A stretch of DNA of 64,000 nt from Akebia trifoliata. Taxonomy: Eukaryota > Streptophyta > Magnoliopsida > Ranunculales > Lardizabalaceae. Position numbers and translations under genes: made by a program. The notes under the pieces are model-generated. The model was not told where the DNA came from. It searched no databases and saw only the letters and a list, made by a program, of their open reading frames with translations. Positions 45,029-56,350 of this stretch are shown one piece after another (position 1 is the stretch's first letter; each line of letters opens with the position of its first letter). The stretch is taken from assembly GCA_017979445.1 (NCBI GenBank), contig CM030719.1, positions 1,240,001 to 1,304,000 of the forward strand, written 5' to 3'.

Positions 45029-45719
45029 TTTGCACAATGATATATTCCATTGCTAGAGATTTAATGAACTGTAATATTTTCGGTTGCTAGAGATTTGAAG
45101 GCATATTTTTGCATCCACCGCTGTAGATTGGGCTACAATGACCGAAAAAATCTATTGCTATAGAACTTGAGTCTTTTTTAAAAATATATCACTTTTATTT
45201 ATAGCATCAAAAACAGCAAGATCAATATTTGTGATTGAAAATAGCGCATTGACCTCAACACTTGAAAATGTTCACTTCGCCTCTTATGATCTCAAGCGAG
45301 GAGTTCAACATACATTTGGGTTAAAAAAACCTTTGAGTTTCGATACTTTTCATGGAAAAAAGAGTTGGACTTGACAATTGAATATTTTTTATGTCTCTTC
45401 TTGGCATGAATTAGGGATTATCAAAAGAGTCAAGCTCAATGTTTTGATTCAAATAGCAGAGACCAAATGGCATGTGCTTTGAGGAAGAAAATCAATTGAT
45501 TGTCTAAGAAATGTCAAAAGATAGATGTTTTTGGCATCCTAAAAAAATAACAAATATGAAACTATCTGCCAAATAAAAGTAGTTCGACAGTATATGTGAT
45601 TAAATCAAATTCATATATGTAGTGCATATGAATTTACAAACATTAGGTAAAAGAATTCCTATAAAATTATAAACTCATGATCTTCCAAATGATAGTTTGA
45701 GAGTGTTTGGACGACAATC

Positions 45720-46195
45720 TTAAGAGCCTCCAACATTTGAATTAGTAAAGTTGCCAAATCAAGACATTCGGATCTGGTTCAACACGATCCAAACCCGATT
45801 AACCAAGTACCAAGGGTCCGACCCATACCCCAATTGGTTTGGTCAAAAGGGATCTGACCCTTTAACCATGCCTAAAGGAGGTTAGGCCTCTATATTGTCC
45901 GACCCCTACAACCTATAAAATCTAAAGGAGGTTTGGTTTCTCTAAGGAGCCGACCACTCCACTCGCTATCATTAAATGGTTCGGCCTCCTTAAGGGAGCC
46001 AGTACATATAAATTCTCCATGAGACAATTTGATCTCTCTAAGGAGTCATCCTCTTAATATAATACAAATCCCTTAGGGAGAGCCAAACTCTTTATTAAAA
46101 TACCATAACTTGTAGCTTCTTGGGTAGCATTGTAGGAAGAACCATAATACTAGAAGAGCAAATCTCAGATACATAACATGACTAAGTCAACTCGA
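45720..46195 (+). mobile_element. Gypsy-like LTR fragment, truncated
   Basis: Collinear with 7250-7790 and interrupted after 'catgactaagtcaactcgaagaaa', where coding sequence of gene copy 6 begins. Confidence 0.5.
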
Positions 46196-46928
46196 AGAAA
46201 TGATGTTAAAGAACAGCTTGAAAAGGGTGACCCATGAAGTTCGGAGAACGAATGTATGATTAATCAAATGAAATTGTTTTGTGTGTCTAGTTATGGAAAC
46301 AACCCTCAATTGTTTCTCAGTTATGCTGCATCTGCTATGACTATGGGTGTGATTTCCATACTTTGCACGGTGGTTCTGTCACAAGCTATAATTAGATCCC
46401 TCATTCTTAACAATACGATGGAGTTTGGTTATGGAGTTTTGGATTATAAATGGTCAATATGGATGGTGGTTGTCACACTACGTCATAATGCGCTAAAAAC
46501 GACTGTCCATGACAGTCGTTTTTGAAAAAACCGACTGCCCCTGCAGTCGGAATAGGGGTCGTTTTAAAAGGAGTGGTTTTTAAAATGCGACAGACAAAAA
46601 CAGTCGAAAAAAACGACTGTCCAGGACAGTCGGAAAAAAACGACGGTCTTCAACAGTCGGAAAAAACGACTGTCTTTAACAGTCGTAAAAAACGACGGTT
46701 TTAGACAGTCGTAAAACTGTTGTTTTTTCCGATTGCTAAAGACAGTCGTTTTTCTGAATTTATAATAATAAAAAAAAGATTCTGAATTTTCAATTTGAAA
46801 AAATGGATCATCACATTCATCACAAATATTCTTTCAATAATTTGGTATAAGAAAGGTGCTAAAATACAAAATACATCGTTCTTTCAAGTCTCACTTCAAT
46901 ACGATCTAAACATAAAAATACATATAAA

Positions 46929-47455
46929 CTACTGATTAAACTTAGCCACCGAATTATCATTGTCATTATCATCTTTGCTGCCACATGATTGAACTTTGCC
47001 ACCACCACCAGATCCATACTTCTTCCCCGACACGATCAACTGCAGCTTGTCGTAACCAACAAGCACACCAGCACCTGCAACTGCATGCAAGATGTTTGCC
47101 CCAGCACCCATAAAGAGGGACTTGGCCCTTTCATACTTGAGAATCAGAGAGAATGCATCCAATGAACTCTTCTACTTGATAACCTCTCCAAATGTCATCA
47201 TCATCCTTCGATGCACTGTATCAATAGGGTATGAGGCCAGCTCAGCCCCAATTGTGATCCCCATCCCACTAGAAAACTTGCTCGGAAGCTATCGTGCAAT
47301 CACCAAACACAATAGCACACATTGTCCAAACTGTAAACATATACATCCAATAATTACAAAAACCAAAATACTAATATTTCTTCTGTTTCTACTGACCTGC
47401 ATATCACCAACCAACAAAACTGGTTTTAGAGAATCATACATTCCAAAGTAGAGCC
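46929..47455 (-). pseudogene. Captured mitochondrial ADP/ATP carrier fragment
   Basis: Reading on the minus strand, an upstream exon (about 47455-47395) gives [19 protein letters not shown] ending GDMQ at a GT donor. After an intron, the next exon gives [20 protein letters not shown], then a stop in place of the usual Tyr (VIK-stop-KSSLDAF). It continues [20 protein letters not shown] and then [18 protein letters not shown]. This is the last mitochondrial-carrier repeat of the plant ADP/ATP translocase of the inner mitochondrial membrane. It includes the PX(D/E)TVRRRMMM signature, here changed to HRRMMM. The N-terminal two thirds are absent. Intron retention shows capture from genomic DNA, not by retroposition. 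It cannot make a working carrier. Confidence 0.9.
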
Positions 47456-47459
47456 CACG

Positions 47460-48240
47460 GTACACAATAGAAATTATCAGCACTTTCTATACACAGGTCT
47501 GACACGTTTGTTCTCTGCCCAAGCCAGTCTTGCTATATCTTTCACCATGGTTGTTCTATAATAAATAGGCTCTTCACATGCTAATGCCCTTAGCCCACAC
47601 CCATGTGTGGTCCTACATTGCTCTCTTAGGCATTTTGCAGCCCTTTGGATTCAATAAGTATTAACTTAGATTTATTTACATTTTCTTCTATTAGTTTTGA
47701 TATTATTGGCAAAGAAAACAAATGTTTCTAAAAAGTCAGTTTTGACCCCACCAAGGAGAGGTATATATATATTGGATGGTTCCTTGTTGCTTCCCAAACT
47801 TCATAAAGAATTGTGATAAATTGACTTGAAAAAAACTACTCGAATTTCACACATTGATTGTCTACTAAATCAGAGATTTTTTCTAGTGTATCTCAAGAAA
47901 AAAAAAAGATGAATGGTTCTGTGTACATGCCACATCAGCAAGTTAATTTTGAGTGGCTTTTTTTGAGTCAATTTATCACAACTAATTCAAACAAGCAACA
48001 TTACAATCAAGATAACTTGCTAACCTAGCAAATTTACAAGCCTTTCTAAAAATTGATTAAGATCAGATGAATCACAATCAGAAAACAGACAATGAATAGT
48101 TAAAAAAATAAAATAAAATCATTCATGTAAGTGAAATGGTAGCGATCCATTTGTTTCTATATGGTGCCTAAGTAAAAGCTTACAGGAGGGAGGACAAGCT
48201 TTGCTTCCAGATGTAGGATCTGCAGCTAGTACGCTGAGGA
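47460..48240. other. CACTA interior, unassigned
   Basis: On the minus strand a short frame near 47570-47500 reads MVKDIARLAWAENKRV and is not recognised. The rest is AT-rich with no visible homology. It may be intron or spacer between captured pieces. Confidence 0.3.
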
Positions 48241-48275
48241 GTGAAACCACAAAAGATGATTCCAAGAGGCCATAC

Positions 48276-48740
48276 CTGAAGGGCACGCACATACAGACCA
48301 GCTTTTTCACAAAGTTGTGCAACAAATAATTACCTTTGTTTAAGAGATATGTGAACTAAAGAGAATTACAAGAACTCTTTCAACAAATAATTACCTTTGT
48401 TTGAAGAAATGCATGTTCTGGTAAATTTGGTTTCAGGACATCCAACAGAAAGACTGTTGCCTCACGAATCAGGTTTCTCTGGAATAGAAAACAACAAAAA
48501 CAAAACAATCCCAAGTGCTATGTTATTCAAATATTGGAGCAGCTTGAATACATTTTTTAGATGGTTAAACAAATATGGAAGCACTCTGTTGTCCATCTAA
48601 TATTATAAAACCAACATAAGAAACTACATACGAGAGATGTACCTGAAGGAAGAGATCTGTGATTGTGTTGTAATCAACTGGACATCATCAGAGCAAAATT
48701 GACAGCTCCCTGTCATCCAGAAGAAGTTGCAAGTCATCCA
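48276..48740 (-). pseudogene. Captured clathrin heavy chain fragment (three exons)
   Basis: Exon a (about 48735-48643) reads QGAVNFALMMS, then with a deletion VDYNTITDLFLQ, ending at cttcag|gtacat. Exon b (48478-48395) reads [20 protein letters not shown], ending HAFLQTK, between ttccag and ggtaat. Exon c (about 48320-48276) reads AQLCEKAGLYVRALQ before cag|gtatgg. All three match consecutive parts of the clathrin heavy chain leg, the large structural subunit of the clathrin coat in endocytosis and Golgi traffic. A part between b and c appears lost. Exon a has lost the SQMEGGCP segment and its frame. Only a small piece of this protein of roughly 1700 residues is present, so it is non-functional. 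Confidence 0.9.
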
Positions 48741-49376
48741 CAAACCACAGAAAATGAGTTTTGGTAAAACATAAGCCACAAATAATGAAGAATACAGGAA
48801 AAGGCTCATCTTTTTTAGTATATGTCGCTTAGGTGGGATATGATGTGTTTATTCAGGGACTGAGCTGTTTTGCTTCTTGTGTTTGGCACTATTACATTCA
48901 ATGTTTACAAACACTGAGGTGTGAGGCAAGGCGCTCGGCTGATTAGTGCCTCGAGGCATAAGCACCTATTTGTTGGGGTACTACTTCATTCAGTTTGGGG
49001 CCAAATTAAAACTGAGCCAACATAGGTCGATAAATAAGAACCAGAACCAATTACTAATTTAGTAAAAATGAAATTCAATGCACGAAATGATCCATATTCA
49101 ATTCTTTTCATATCTTGGTAAATATCTTACTCTAGTAAAAACTGTACATAAAGAGGTTCAAGAATCCAAATTTAAGAAAGAGCAACATTGAACCTCATCC
49201 ATGATGAGTGATTTTATACTTTAAGCAACATTGAACCTCATCAGTTTCAACTATTGCGTCAAGCTTTACGAATTTGCACATTGTTTTACCATCACTATCT
49301 TTACTAGTGATACCCCATTTAAGAAAGAAAAAAACCCCATTCAATTCGACTGCCATTTGTAGCATGTGAAGGCATT

Positions 49377-49915
49377 TTATTCCTTAATATGAAATTGATG
49401 GTAACACTTCTTGAACATATAATGCCAATTTATCTCTAGAATTGAAACTGATGGTGATATCGTGTTGAAATTCAGCCAATACAAGAAACAAAATAGAAGG
49501 TAACTGGCCATAAAGATTATTGTGGTAGTAAGAAATGGGTCGTTCAAGAACCACTTGAAGATCCTTGTGAGAGGAAAGAGAGAATGGTGAATAGCATTGA
49601 AAAAACAAAGAGACACTCAAAAAAAGCTACAACTTAATCAGTTAGTTTCAAAGAAAACATACCCGGGAAAATAGGTCCTCCCTCATCCAGGGAACCAAAT
49701 ACTTCCATGGCCAGATATCCAACGTACTTACTCCATTACTTTTTGGGCGTATCCTTCCAGTCATTTGTGTTGCTGAAGTTAAGCTTGGATGCACTAGAAA
49801 TCTAGCTGCAACCTCCACTGAAAATTCACAAGTGCTAAAGACACGATCAACTGGGCTTCTAAGTATGGTTACCGCCTGAAGTTCTCTCCTTTGGTAGCCT
49901 GGACATCATGCTATA
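49377..49915 (-). pseudogene. Unidentified captured coding fragment, two probable exons
   Basis: On the minus strand, 49870-49665 reads RSPVDRVFSTCEFSVEVAAR, then FLVHPSLTSATQMTGRIRPK, then STLDIWPWKYLVPWMREDLF and a gggtatg donor. A second stretch (about 49575-49380) follows a cacaag acceptor and reads DLQVVLERPISYYHNNLYGQ, then LPSILFLVLAEFQHDITIS, and ends VLPSISY-stop. Codon flow and splice-like borders suggest real exons of a host gene. I do not recognise the family. They lie between the clathrin and L24 fragments in the same orientation. Confidence 0.5.
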
Positions 49916-50371
49916 GTCGTCATGAGTAACCATCAATCTGCAATTTGGTTTTCTGCATACAAAACCAGAAAAACTATTTACAGCTCTTTATAAAAGCCAA
50001 ATTAATCAAAGATCTATGGTTGAAGCAAAGCTTGACAGTGAAGGTAAAACAATGTGCAAATTCGGAAATATTATTTGCATTGGCACAGTCAATCAGAGAC
50101 CTTACCATACCATGTCCTACTTATTTAGAGCAAAAACACAGTCAGCAAAGCAAATGCAGATCGACGACTAGTTCAATAAAACAACAGAAAAACGATGTTT
50201 GATCAAGTAACTCATAACATCACTGATCCTACTCATTTAGCATGGTCGAAAAAGAAAAATATCATTATAGAACATACCCAAACAATCCTAACAGAAGAAA
50301 CATAGTGAATGACAAATGCAAGAAGTTAATAAAGCACAAAAAATATTTTAAGTACTACATAAGAGAAACAC

Positions 50372-50678
50372 CTTCTTATGTTGCTTCCTGTGCATGGCAG
50401 TCCAGGTAAGTTTTGATGGCTTCAGTCGGTTGTGGAAGTATCTCTTGCATTTTGAATTAGCGAACAAGAAGACCTAAGGTGATAAATCAGGTGAGATTTC
50501 ATCAATTTTAAAGGTAAGGTCAATAAGCTGAAATAGTGAAAAATAGAGATTAACATTGAATTGAAAAAAAAGAAAAAAACAAGAACCATTACCAAAGCTT
50601 ACCTGAGAATCAGCTCGAACGAATCTGATACCCCTACCAGGGAATATCTTGGCACCACTAAAGTGGCAAAGTTCAGTC
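50372..50678 (-). pseudogene. Captured ribosomal protein L24 (eL24) fragment, two exons
   Basis: Exon 50678-50603 begins right after a tttcag acceptor and reads [19 protein letters not shown], then VRADSQ, ending at tctcag|gtaagc. Exon 50473-50372 follows an acag-type acceptor (accttag) and reads [20 protein letters not shown], then [14 protein letters not shown], ending at aag|gtgttt. This is the N-terminal zinc-ribbon-like region of cytosolic 60S protein L24. The first coding exon (MVLK) and the C-terminal exon(s) are missing. Sequence and splice sites are nearly perfect, so the capture is recent or the fragment is little decayed. It matches the N-terminal half of the protein only. Confidence 0.92.
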
Positions 50679-50679
50679 C

Positions 50680-53600
50680 TGAAACACTGACACATCATTA
50701 AAGCTGCTGCTTTGTTTCAGGTGAGATTTGAAAGGAGACTAGCATAATGAAAGAAAAGGCAATTGCTACTAATTCAAGATGTGTGTTAAAACTAGTGAAA
50801 AAATAAATTAGCAGAAACAAAGACTTTCCTACAACTTTTATGGGAATTCTTTTTAACTAATCAATAATTTTTGTAGAACATGTACATACTGTGAACCAAA
50901 GTACATACTGTGAACCAAATTAAGAAAACCAAATGATAAAATTAGTTTGTAGGGACAAAAGGAAATAAAAAGAATAAAGCTTCCATAGATATCGTTATTT
51001 AACAACATAGTTTAGACTTGATCAATAAGAATTGGATAAAAGAGACCAAAGTGATTAGTAATACAAGATCACAATGTAATATTTTATCACATTTCAGCTT
51101 TCAACACAGCAACATTAGCATATTATTGATTATGCACTGGTGGAGCATAGTAAAGAACACTAAGAGGCCTTTGGGGCAGTAGCGAAGATTATAGAGGAAG
51201 TGGTCGCTATTAGTACTAGTGGCAAAACAGAAGGTCATGGCAGCAAGAGTAGTGGTGCCTATCCAGCCAAACCATCTAACCAAACCTAACAAGAATTGGT
51301 TAAATATACCTCCCTTGCCCAATGAATCAGCATCTTCATTGACACCTCTGTAAATGTTCCTTGCAAACCTTCTAAATTTTAGAACACCCTATACTTTTTT
51401 ACTCATTAGAAAACAAACTGGCTATAAAAATGTCAGATTAATAAACATGGCGCAGTTACATAACTCTGCCTTTGTAAGCATTAACCTTGCATTACTTGTT
51501 CTTTCACTTTGGAAACATTGAATGCAAAATCATTCTGATTATAAGAAAAATATATGAAATGTTCATGAACAAGGATCAAAAGCAAAATAAATCGAGAAAA
51601 TCTCCATACTAAAAAGGGGGTAAAGCTCTTAATGCCAAAAGTTTTTTTTTTTTTTTTTAAGATATCAAATCTTTCTTTTTAATAGCCTATGTAATTTTTG
51701 TTTTTAATCTACACATGCTGGTAGCATACATTATAATAAGCTGATGATATGAATTAAGAGAATCAAGCAAACTCTTCAATTGAACCGGATGTGACCCAAA
51801 GCATAGTGTCTAGGCTATGAGAGTTCGTTTGGAATTGGATTAGATCCCTTATACCAACAAGTGGATCTAAATCCAATCTAGTAACACTTGTATTGGATTC
51901 ATCTTACATCAAATCAGATTCAATAAACAATATGTATGAAATATAGATATACATCATATATCTAAATAAAATATATAACATCATTAATCTACATTTTAAT
52001 TCACCCGTTAATGGATTAGAAAATGATTGGTTCATATCAAATCCAAGCAGCTACATGATTGGGTCACAAATTGACACTCATTTGCATTTAAAATAAGGCC
52101 TAAAAATGTACAAAGGAAACGAAAAGCTTTAGCAAAGAAATAAAATTGGTCACTACGAACGAACAACTAAACTCACAATCCTAAGAAATATTGACTCTTT
52201 AATTTGGGTTTCCTTAACTCATCATGCACTAATAGTATGTATGAAAATGCCTAGGAGCAGAGTTCTAGGTTGAGATCATGAGAAAAAGAGATCTATATGG
52301 AGGTGTAAAATATCTAGAATAAGCGTATAAATGACTGAAAAAAATAGAAAAATAGTCATTAGGGAGCATTCATAGAGACAAGTTATAAAGTAAAATATAA
52401 CACAAGTTATAGTTACCTCTCCAAAAGCCTTGCACTATCAATAGTTAACAACAGAAATTCCAGCTCCAACAGTCCTACACATACACAAAAACATACATTT
52501 GCAAATTAATGCAAAATCCAATAATGTCAGTTAATAAAAAGGAAATAATGCAAATGGATATTAGTACCTACAAATGGGTTAAGCTTGGCGAAATTATAGA
52601 AAATGTCCGCAGAAAACCCAAAAAGAACTTGGGAAGCTCTTTCAAAGCTGGTTACTACAAACAGAACACACCTTACATATATAGCTCTCTCAATGTGGAT
52701 GATAAGAGTATATTAAGTATGGAAGTCATGTGGAAAACAAAATAATAATAATCAAAGTTTTTTTACATATGGAATTCATCATAGAACTCACAATATAGAA
52801 TGTGGGCAAAACAAGCAGGAAATAGTTAAGAACATGAAAATAATTAACACCATAAGCAATGATTTATAACTCTAGCTAGGATAGGAATGCACTAAGGGTC
52901 CCCTGTATGGAAACTCCAAAAAATGAAGAAAATAAGTCAAGAGTAATATTGTATGTTACATTTTCATCAATAAAATCAATCTTAGGAACCCAATATCATC
53001 CAAGTAGAGATGGTTCTAATCCATTATATGCATCAATTAAACAGAAAATAAAGTGGTTTGAATCTGAATCATTAGTATCTAGTCCTTCAAAATAATAGAT
53101 GTGACTGCATAGGATCATACATAAGGATACATGAAGAACAATACCAAAATATATAAACCAGAAAAGATCTTTCAATCTTAAGAGGCATTCCCTTCACACA
53201 GTTTTATAATGCCACTTGCTAACTTTTAGTAATCACAATTATTTATAAGGGAAGAAAAAGACCAAACCAAAAGCATTAAGGAAAACTATATGGAACCAAG
53301 ACTAATAAGTTAAGACTCAAATGAGTCCTTATCCCACGTCAAACAATGAGCAGATTTTCCTTCCAGCTAACTAACTCTTGAAGCTTTGGTGCAAAAGGTC
53401 ACCTTGTCCTACTATGACATAATGACGTAGCTCACATAAAATTGTTGAGAAATCCAAAAATGATTCCTCATCTCATAGTAGGTGGTGGTGTCGCACCAAA
53501 TAAACTTTTAAAGAGGCATGGGATGACAAACATAGATCTAATGAACACCATCATCTGGATACACATTATATAAGACCTAATGAACACGATCACATCTACA

Positions 53601-54160
53601 ACAATATATGGAGATATTCTATTCTATATGAATCAAAACACCAAAAAACTTAAAATCCTCAACAGAAAACTTTTTAAAATAAATCAATGGATCACAGATT
53701 TTACACTCAAAGTACTGGAAGAACAATCAAACAAAGAAGAATTATAACAAACAAGTTAGAATTATTATAACAAAGATATACATCAAATTGCAAGTAGAGA
53801 ACACAGATTAACTAAATCACAAGTACTCAAAAAGGTTCAAACACTACTAATTAGAGAGATCCAAAAAAGAAATCAAAATCAAACAATAGAAAAACACTAC
53901 TAATCAGAGAGATCCAAAAAGAAATCGACTCAAACAATACAAGTTATTGCATTAATTTGTTATTGCATTGCATCTATTGATAATACAAGTTTGCTAAAGA
54001 TGTTTTCCTCTGCTGAAATGTATTACTCTCTTTTCAAAACATTTTTCCATTCCACTATCTATACATTTGAGTTGTTCTTCTATTTATGTTTATCTATACA
54101 TTTGAATCCCTAAATTAATTATGGAAAATCTAAGATACAATAAAAAACTTTAACATACCT
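50680..54160. other. CACTA interior, mostly non-coding
   Basis: AT-rich sequence. One possible minus-strand exon at 51380-51310 reads FARNIYRGVNEDADSLGKG and ends at ggag|gtatat; the family was not recognised. A run of 17 T lies near 51643. The other open frames here (52509, 52907) look random. Confidence 0.35.
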
Positions 54161-54600
54161 GAAGATTCGATCACAAACGAAGCAAAGGGAGGCAGATCGA
54201 ACAAAGTCCTAAAACTTTTGATCAAACACCGATTGATTCTGCCCTAAAACTTGTAAATCGAATCTGATTGCGTCTTTAAAATCACAGATTCTTTGAGTGA
54301 GAGATCGAGCGAAGATCTTTCGATCAAACTCCGATCGATTTGTTTCTAAAAAAAATTTTCAATCGATTTGTTTCTAGAAAAAAAAAAAATAGCGAGAGCG
54401 AGAAGAACGAAGGAATCGAGAGAGGGCGAGAAGAGCGACGGTGTAGAAAGATAAGATCAGTCGAGTGAGAGTGAGAGTGATAGTGAGACTGAGAGTGTGT
54501 GAATGAGAGGAGAGAAGAACTTCGACAGTGGCGAAGACGAGTTCTGTAAATGAAGGTTTTGAAATTTTTTTATTTTTTTGGGTGGTTATTGGCACCCCAA
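54160..54600 (-). promoter_or_regulatory. Possible promoter / first exon of a chimeric minus-strand transcript
   Basis: Read on the minus strand this part is CT-rich like a plant 5' leader (ctctcgattccttcgttc...). It ends at a good donor (cgaatcttcag|gtatgttaaag, boundary about 54160). It lies just inside the right terminal repeats and upstream, on the minus strand, of all the captured fragments. That is where CACTA elements normally start transcription. The function is inferred. Confidence 0.4.
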
Positions 54601-55979
54601 CTTTTACATATTTCCATTAGTGCGTTGAAACGACGGTTTAACGACTGCTTCAAACTGTCGTAATTAACGACTGCCTTTAGCAGTCGTTTTTAGCGCAGTT
54701 CTGGTGTCGCCAAAACCGCAATATGGCGTAGTGTCACTCAGGGTCTTACCATAACGATAGGTTGTATAGCAATTGGCTTTAGATGGCTTACTGTGGCGAG
54801 CAACACTGACCTTGCAGAAGGACATTACGTAAGAGGGCCGAATGGAAATTATATCCCTATTATAGCAAGGTTAAAAGCCTTTAGGCTGATTGTGAATATG
54901 AATTTTGGCATTATTGTTTGGTTATTAGGGACTATATTTGTAACTCTATTGCCTTTTTGCGTGACTGTGTTGGCAACATATGTGATGAAAGGCAGTAAAA
55001 AATGCTTTAGTAAACAAAGAAATGGTAAAGCCACAGATTTAGTGAGACAAGAAGAACCCTATTTGTCTGGAAGCGGATTGATCAGGTGGATACAGAAGAA
55101 AAGTGAGGCGGATGTGTACAGGTTGATTGAGAAATATAAAATTGATTCTCCAAGTCATTTGTTGCAACTCTTTTGCAAAATTACTCCATCTGAAGAGTCA
55201 CTTACTAACAAGCTTCAAGTTTCATCAGAGAACCGAATATCTTGTCTTTCAGTTGTGCTCCTTGTAAGAATGGCCATCGTTTCACTTCCGGATTCCCTCA
55301 GTACTTCTCTAGTTCACACACTAGATGAAGCCTTTGAAATCATTTATTTCATCGACAAGACATGAGTGCTGGAAATCTCCGTAACAAAGCTAAATGGATG
55401 ATGGCAAAATATATATGGAAGAAAAACGAAAGCATTAAATCTTCAGTAAAGAAACATTGTTCTGAAGTTGTTATGAGATCTATGGATGGAGGGTTTCAAT
55501 CTCAATCTCAATTGAAAGTATTAAATGATACACTTGGGACTTTTGAAGAAGTACCATTGGAACCAGGTATGATAAATTTTGTTGTACGTGATGATGTACA
55601 TGCCATCAATGAATTTATCATCAAATGCCGACCGTGCACATCCATCAATGAGTTATACGGTCACCTTGAACAACTATTTGTGGAGATGTTACACTTTTTA
55701 TTCTCTCAACTCTCACATGCTATACTCAAGCATATTGTTGAGAGCCGCAATGAACAATGCCAAGAAAGAGCAAGTTTTGCCCTGAAATTACTAAGCAAGG
55801 TTGCACCATTTGAGGACAAAGTTCATTGGTCATTTCCTATTGGAACTGGTATCACTAGCTTGATAACCCCTCATGGTCATTCCAGTGATGCTCACCGTAT
55901 TGAACAATTGGAAAGCAATGCAGCTACACATATTGCTCTTCAGGTAGCTGAAGATTGTGAAATTCAAGAGCATGCTTGA

Positions 55980-56350
55980 ACATGGGATTCTAAAGACAAT
56001 AAAGGTATATCTTTTTTCTATTTGATTTAGTATCAGTTAGAATAATTTCTTCTTGTATAATGTGTCAAATGTATCATATGTACTGGAATGTATAGGTAAT
56101 ATAACGAAATAGTTATATTATAACTTGTAATTTGGAATTGTGGATTATCTCTTGTTTAGGATTCACTACTTACTGACCTTTTATGTCAACAGATGAGGAA
56201 GAGGTGGAAGCCATGGATTTGGAGTAGAAGATGCAATGATGTGACGAAGACCCTAGTTATATTTCAATATTTTGTGTTTGTAATAGAGGATCTGTTGTTG
56301 TTTAAAGATCTTGTAATTTTCTATTGTAATGAATGAAAGGCTTTGTATTT
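55980..56350 (+). other. 3' UTR of copy 6, short-intron type
   Basis: aataaag|gtatat at about 56005 and gtcaacag ending 56192, then the shared terminal exon, as in copies 1 and 5. Confidence 0.5.

Larger units (their letters stand above)
46476..54733. mobile_element. 8.26-kb CACTA (En/Spm) element carrying host gene fragments
   Basis: The ends are CACTACGTCATAATGCG and (complement of the right end) CACTACGCCATATTGCG, flanked by TCA on both sides (46473-46475 and 54734-54736). Subterminal arrays of CGACTGTC/GACAGTCG imperfect palindromes fill 46493-46755 on the left and about 54628-54690 on the right. Such repeats are the expected binding sites of a CACTA TNPA-type protein. No TNPD/TNP2 transposase or TNPA gene is visible, so it is non-autonomous. 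The interior holds minus-strand, intron-containing fragments of an ADP/ATP carrier, clathrin heavy chain, ribosomal protein L24 and at least one unidentified coding fragment. It inserted into gene copy 6. Confidence 0.9.
46201..55979 (+). pseudogene. Copy 6 of the membrane-protein family, split by a CACTA transposon
   Basis: The 5' part is missing: homology starts at gatgttaaagaacagcttg (about codon 181), fused to the LTR fragment. An in-frame TGA replaces an Arg codon near 46235. The coding sequence runs to 46475, is interrupted by the 8258-bp element, and resumes at 54734 (tcactcagggtcttacc). It reads on to an A deletion at about 55363 (gacaagacatgag against gacaagacaatgag), which shifts frame; the rest (55362-55979) is open to the normal QEHA stop. 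Removing the element and one TCA rebuilds the exact sequence of the intact copies at the junction. Closest to copies 1 and 5. Confidence 0.85.

Noticed and set aside
46522..46704. 60-codon Lys/Thr-rich open frame at the left CACTA end
   Set aside because: Product of the CGACTGTC subterminal repeat array, not a gene.
47500..47575. Possible further L24 exon (DIARLAWAENKRV against DIAQEAVKKRRR)
   Set aside because: Similarity too short and weak; left unassigned.
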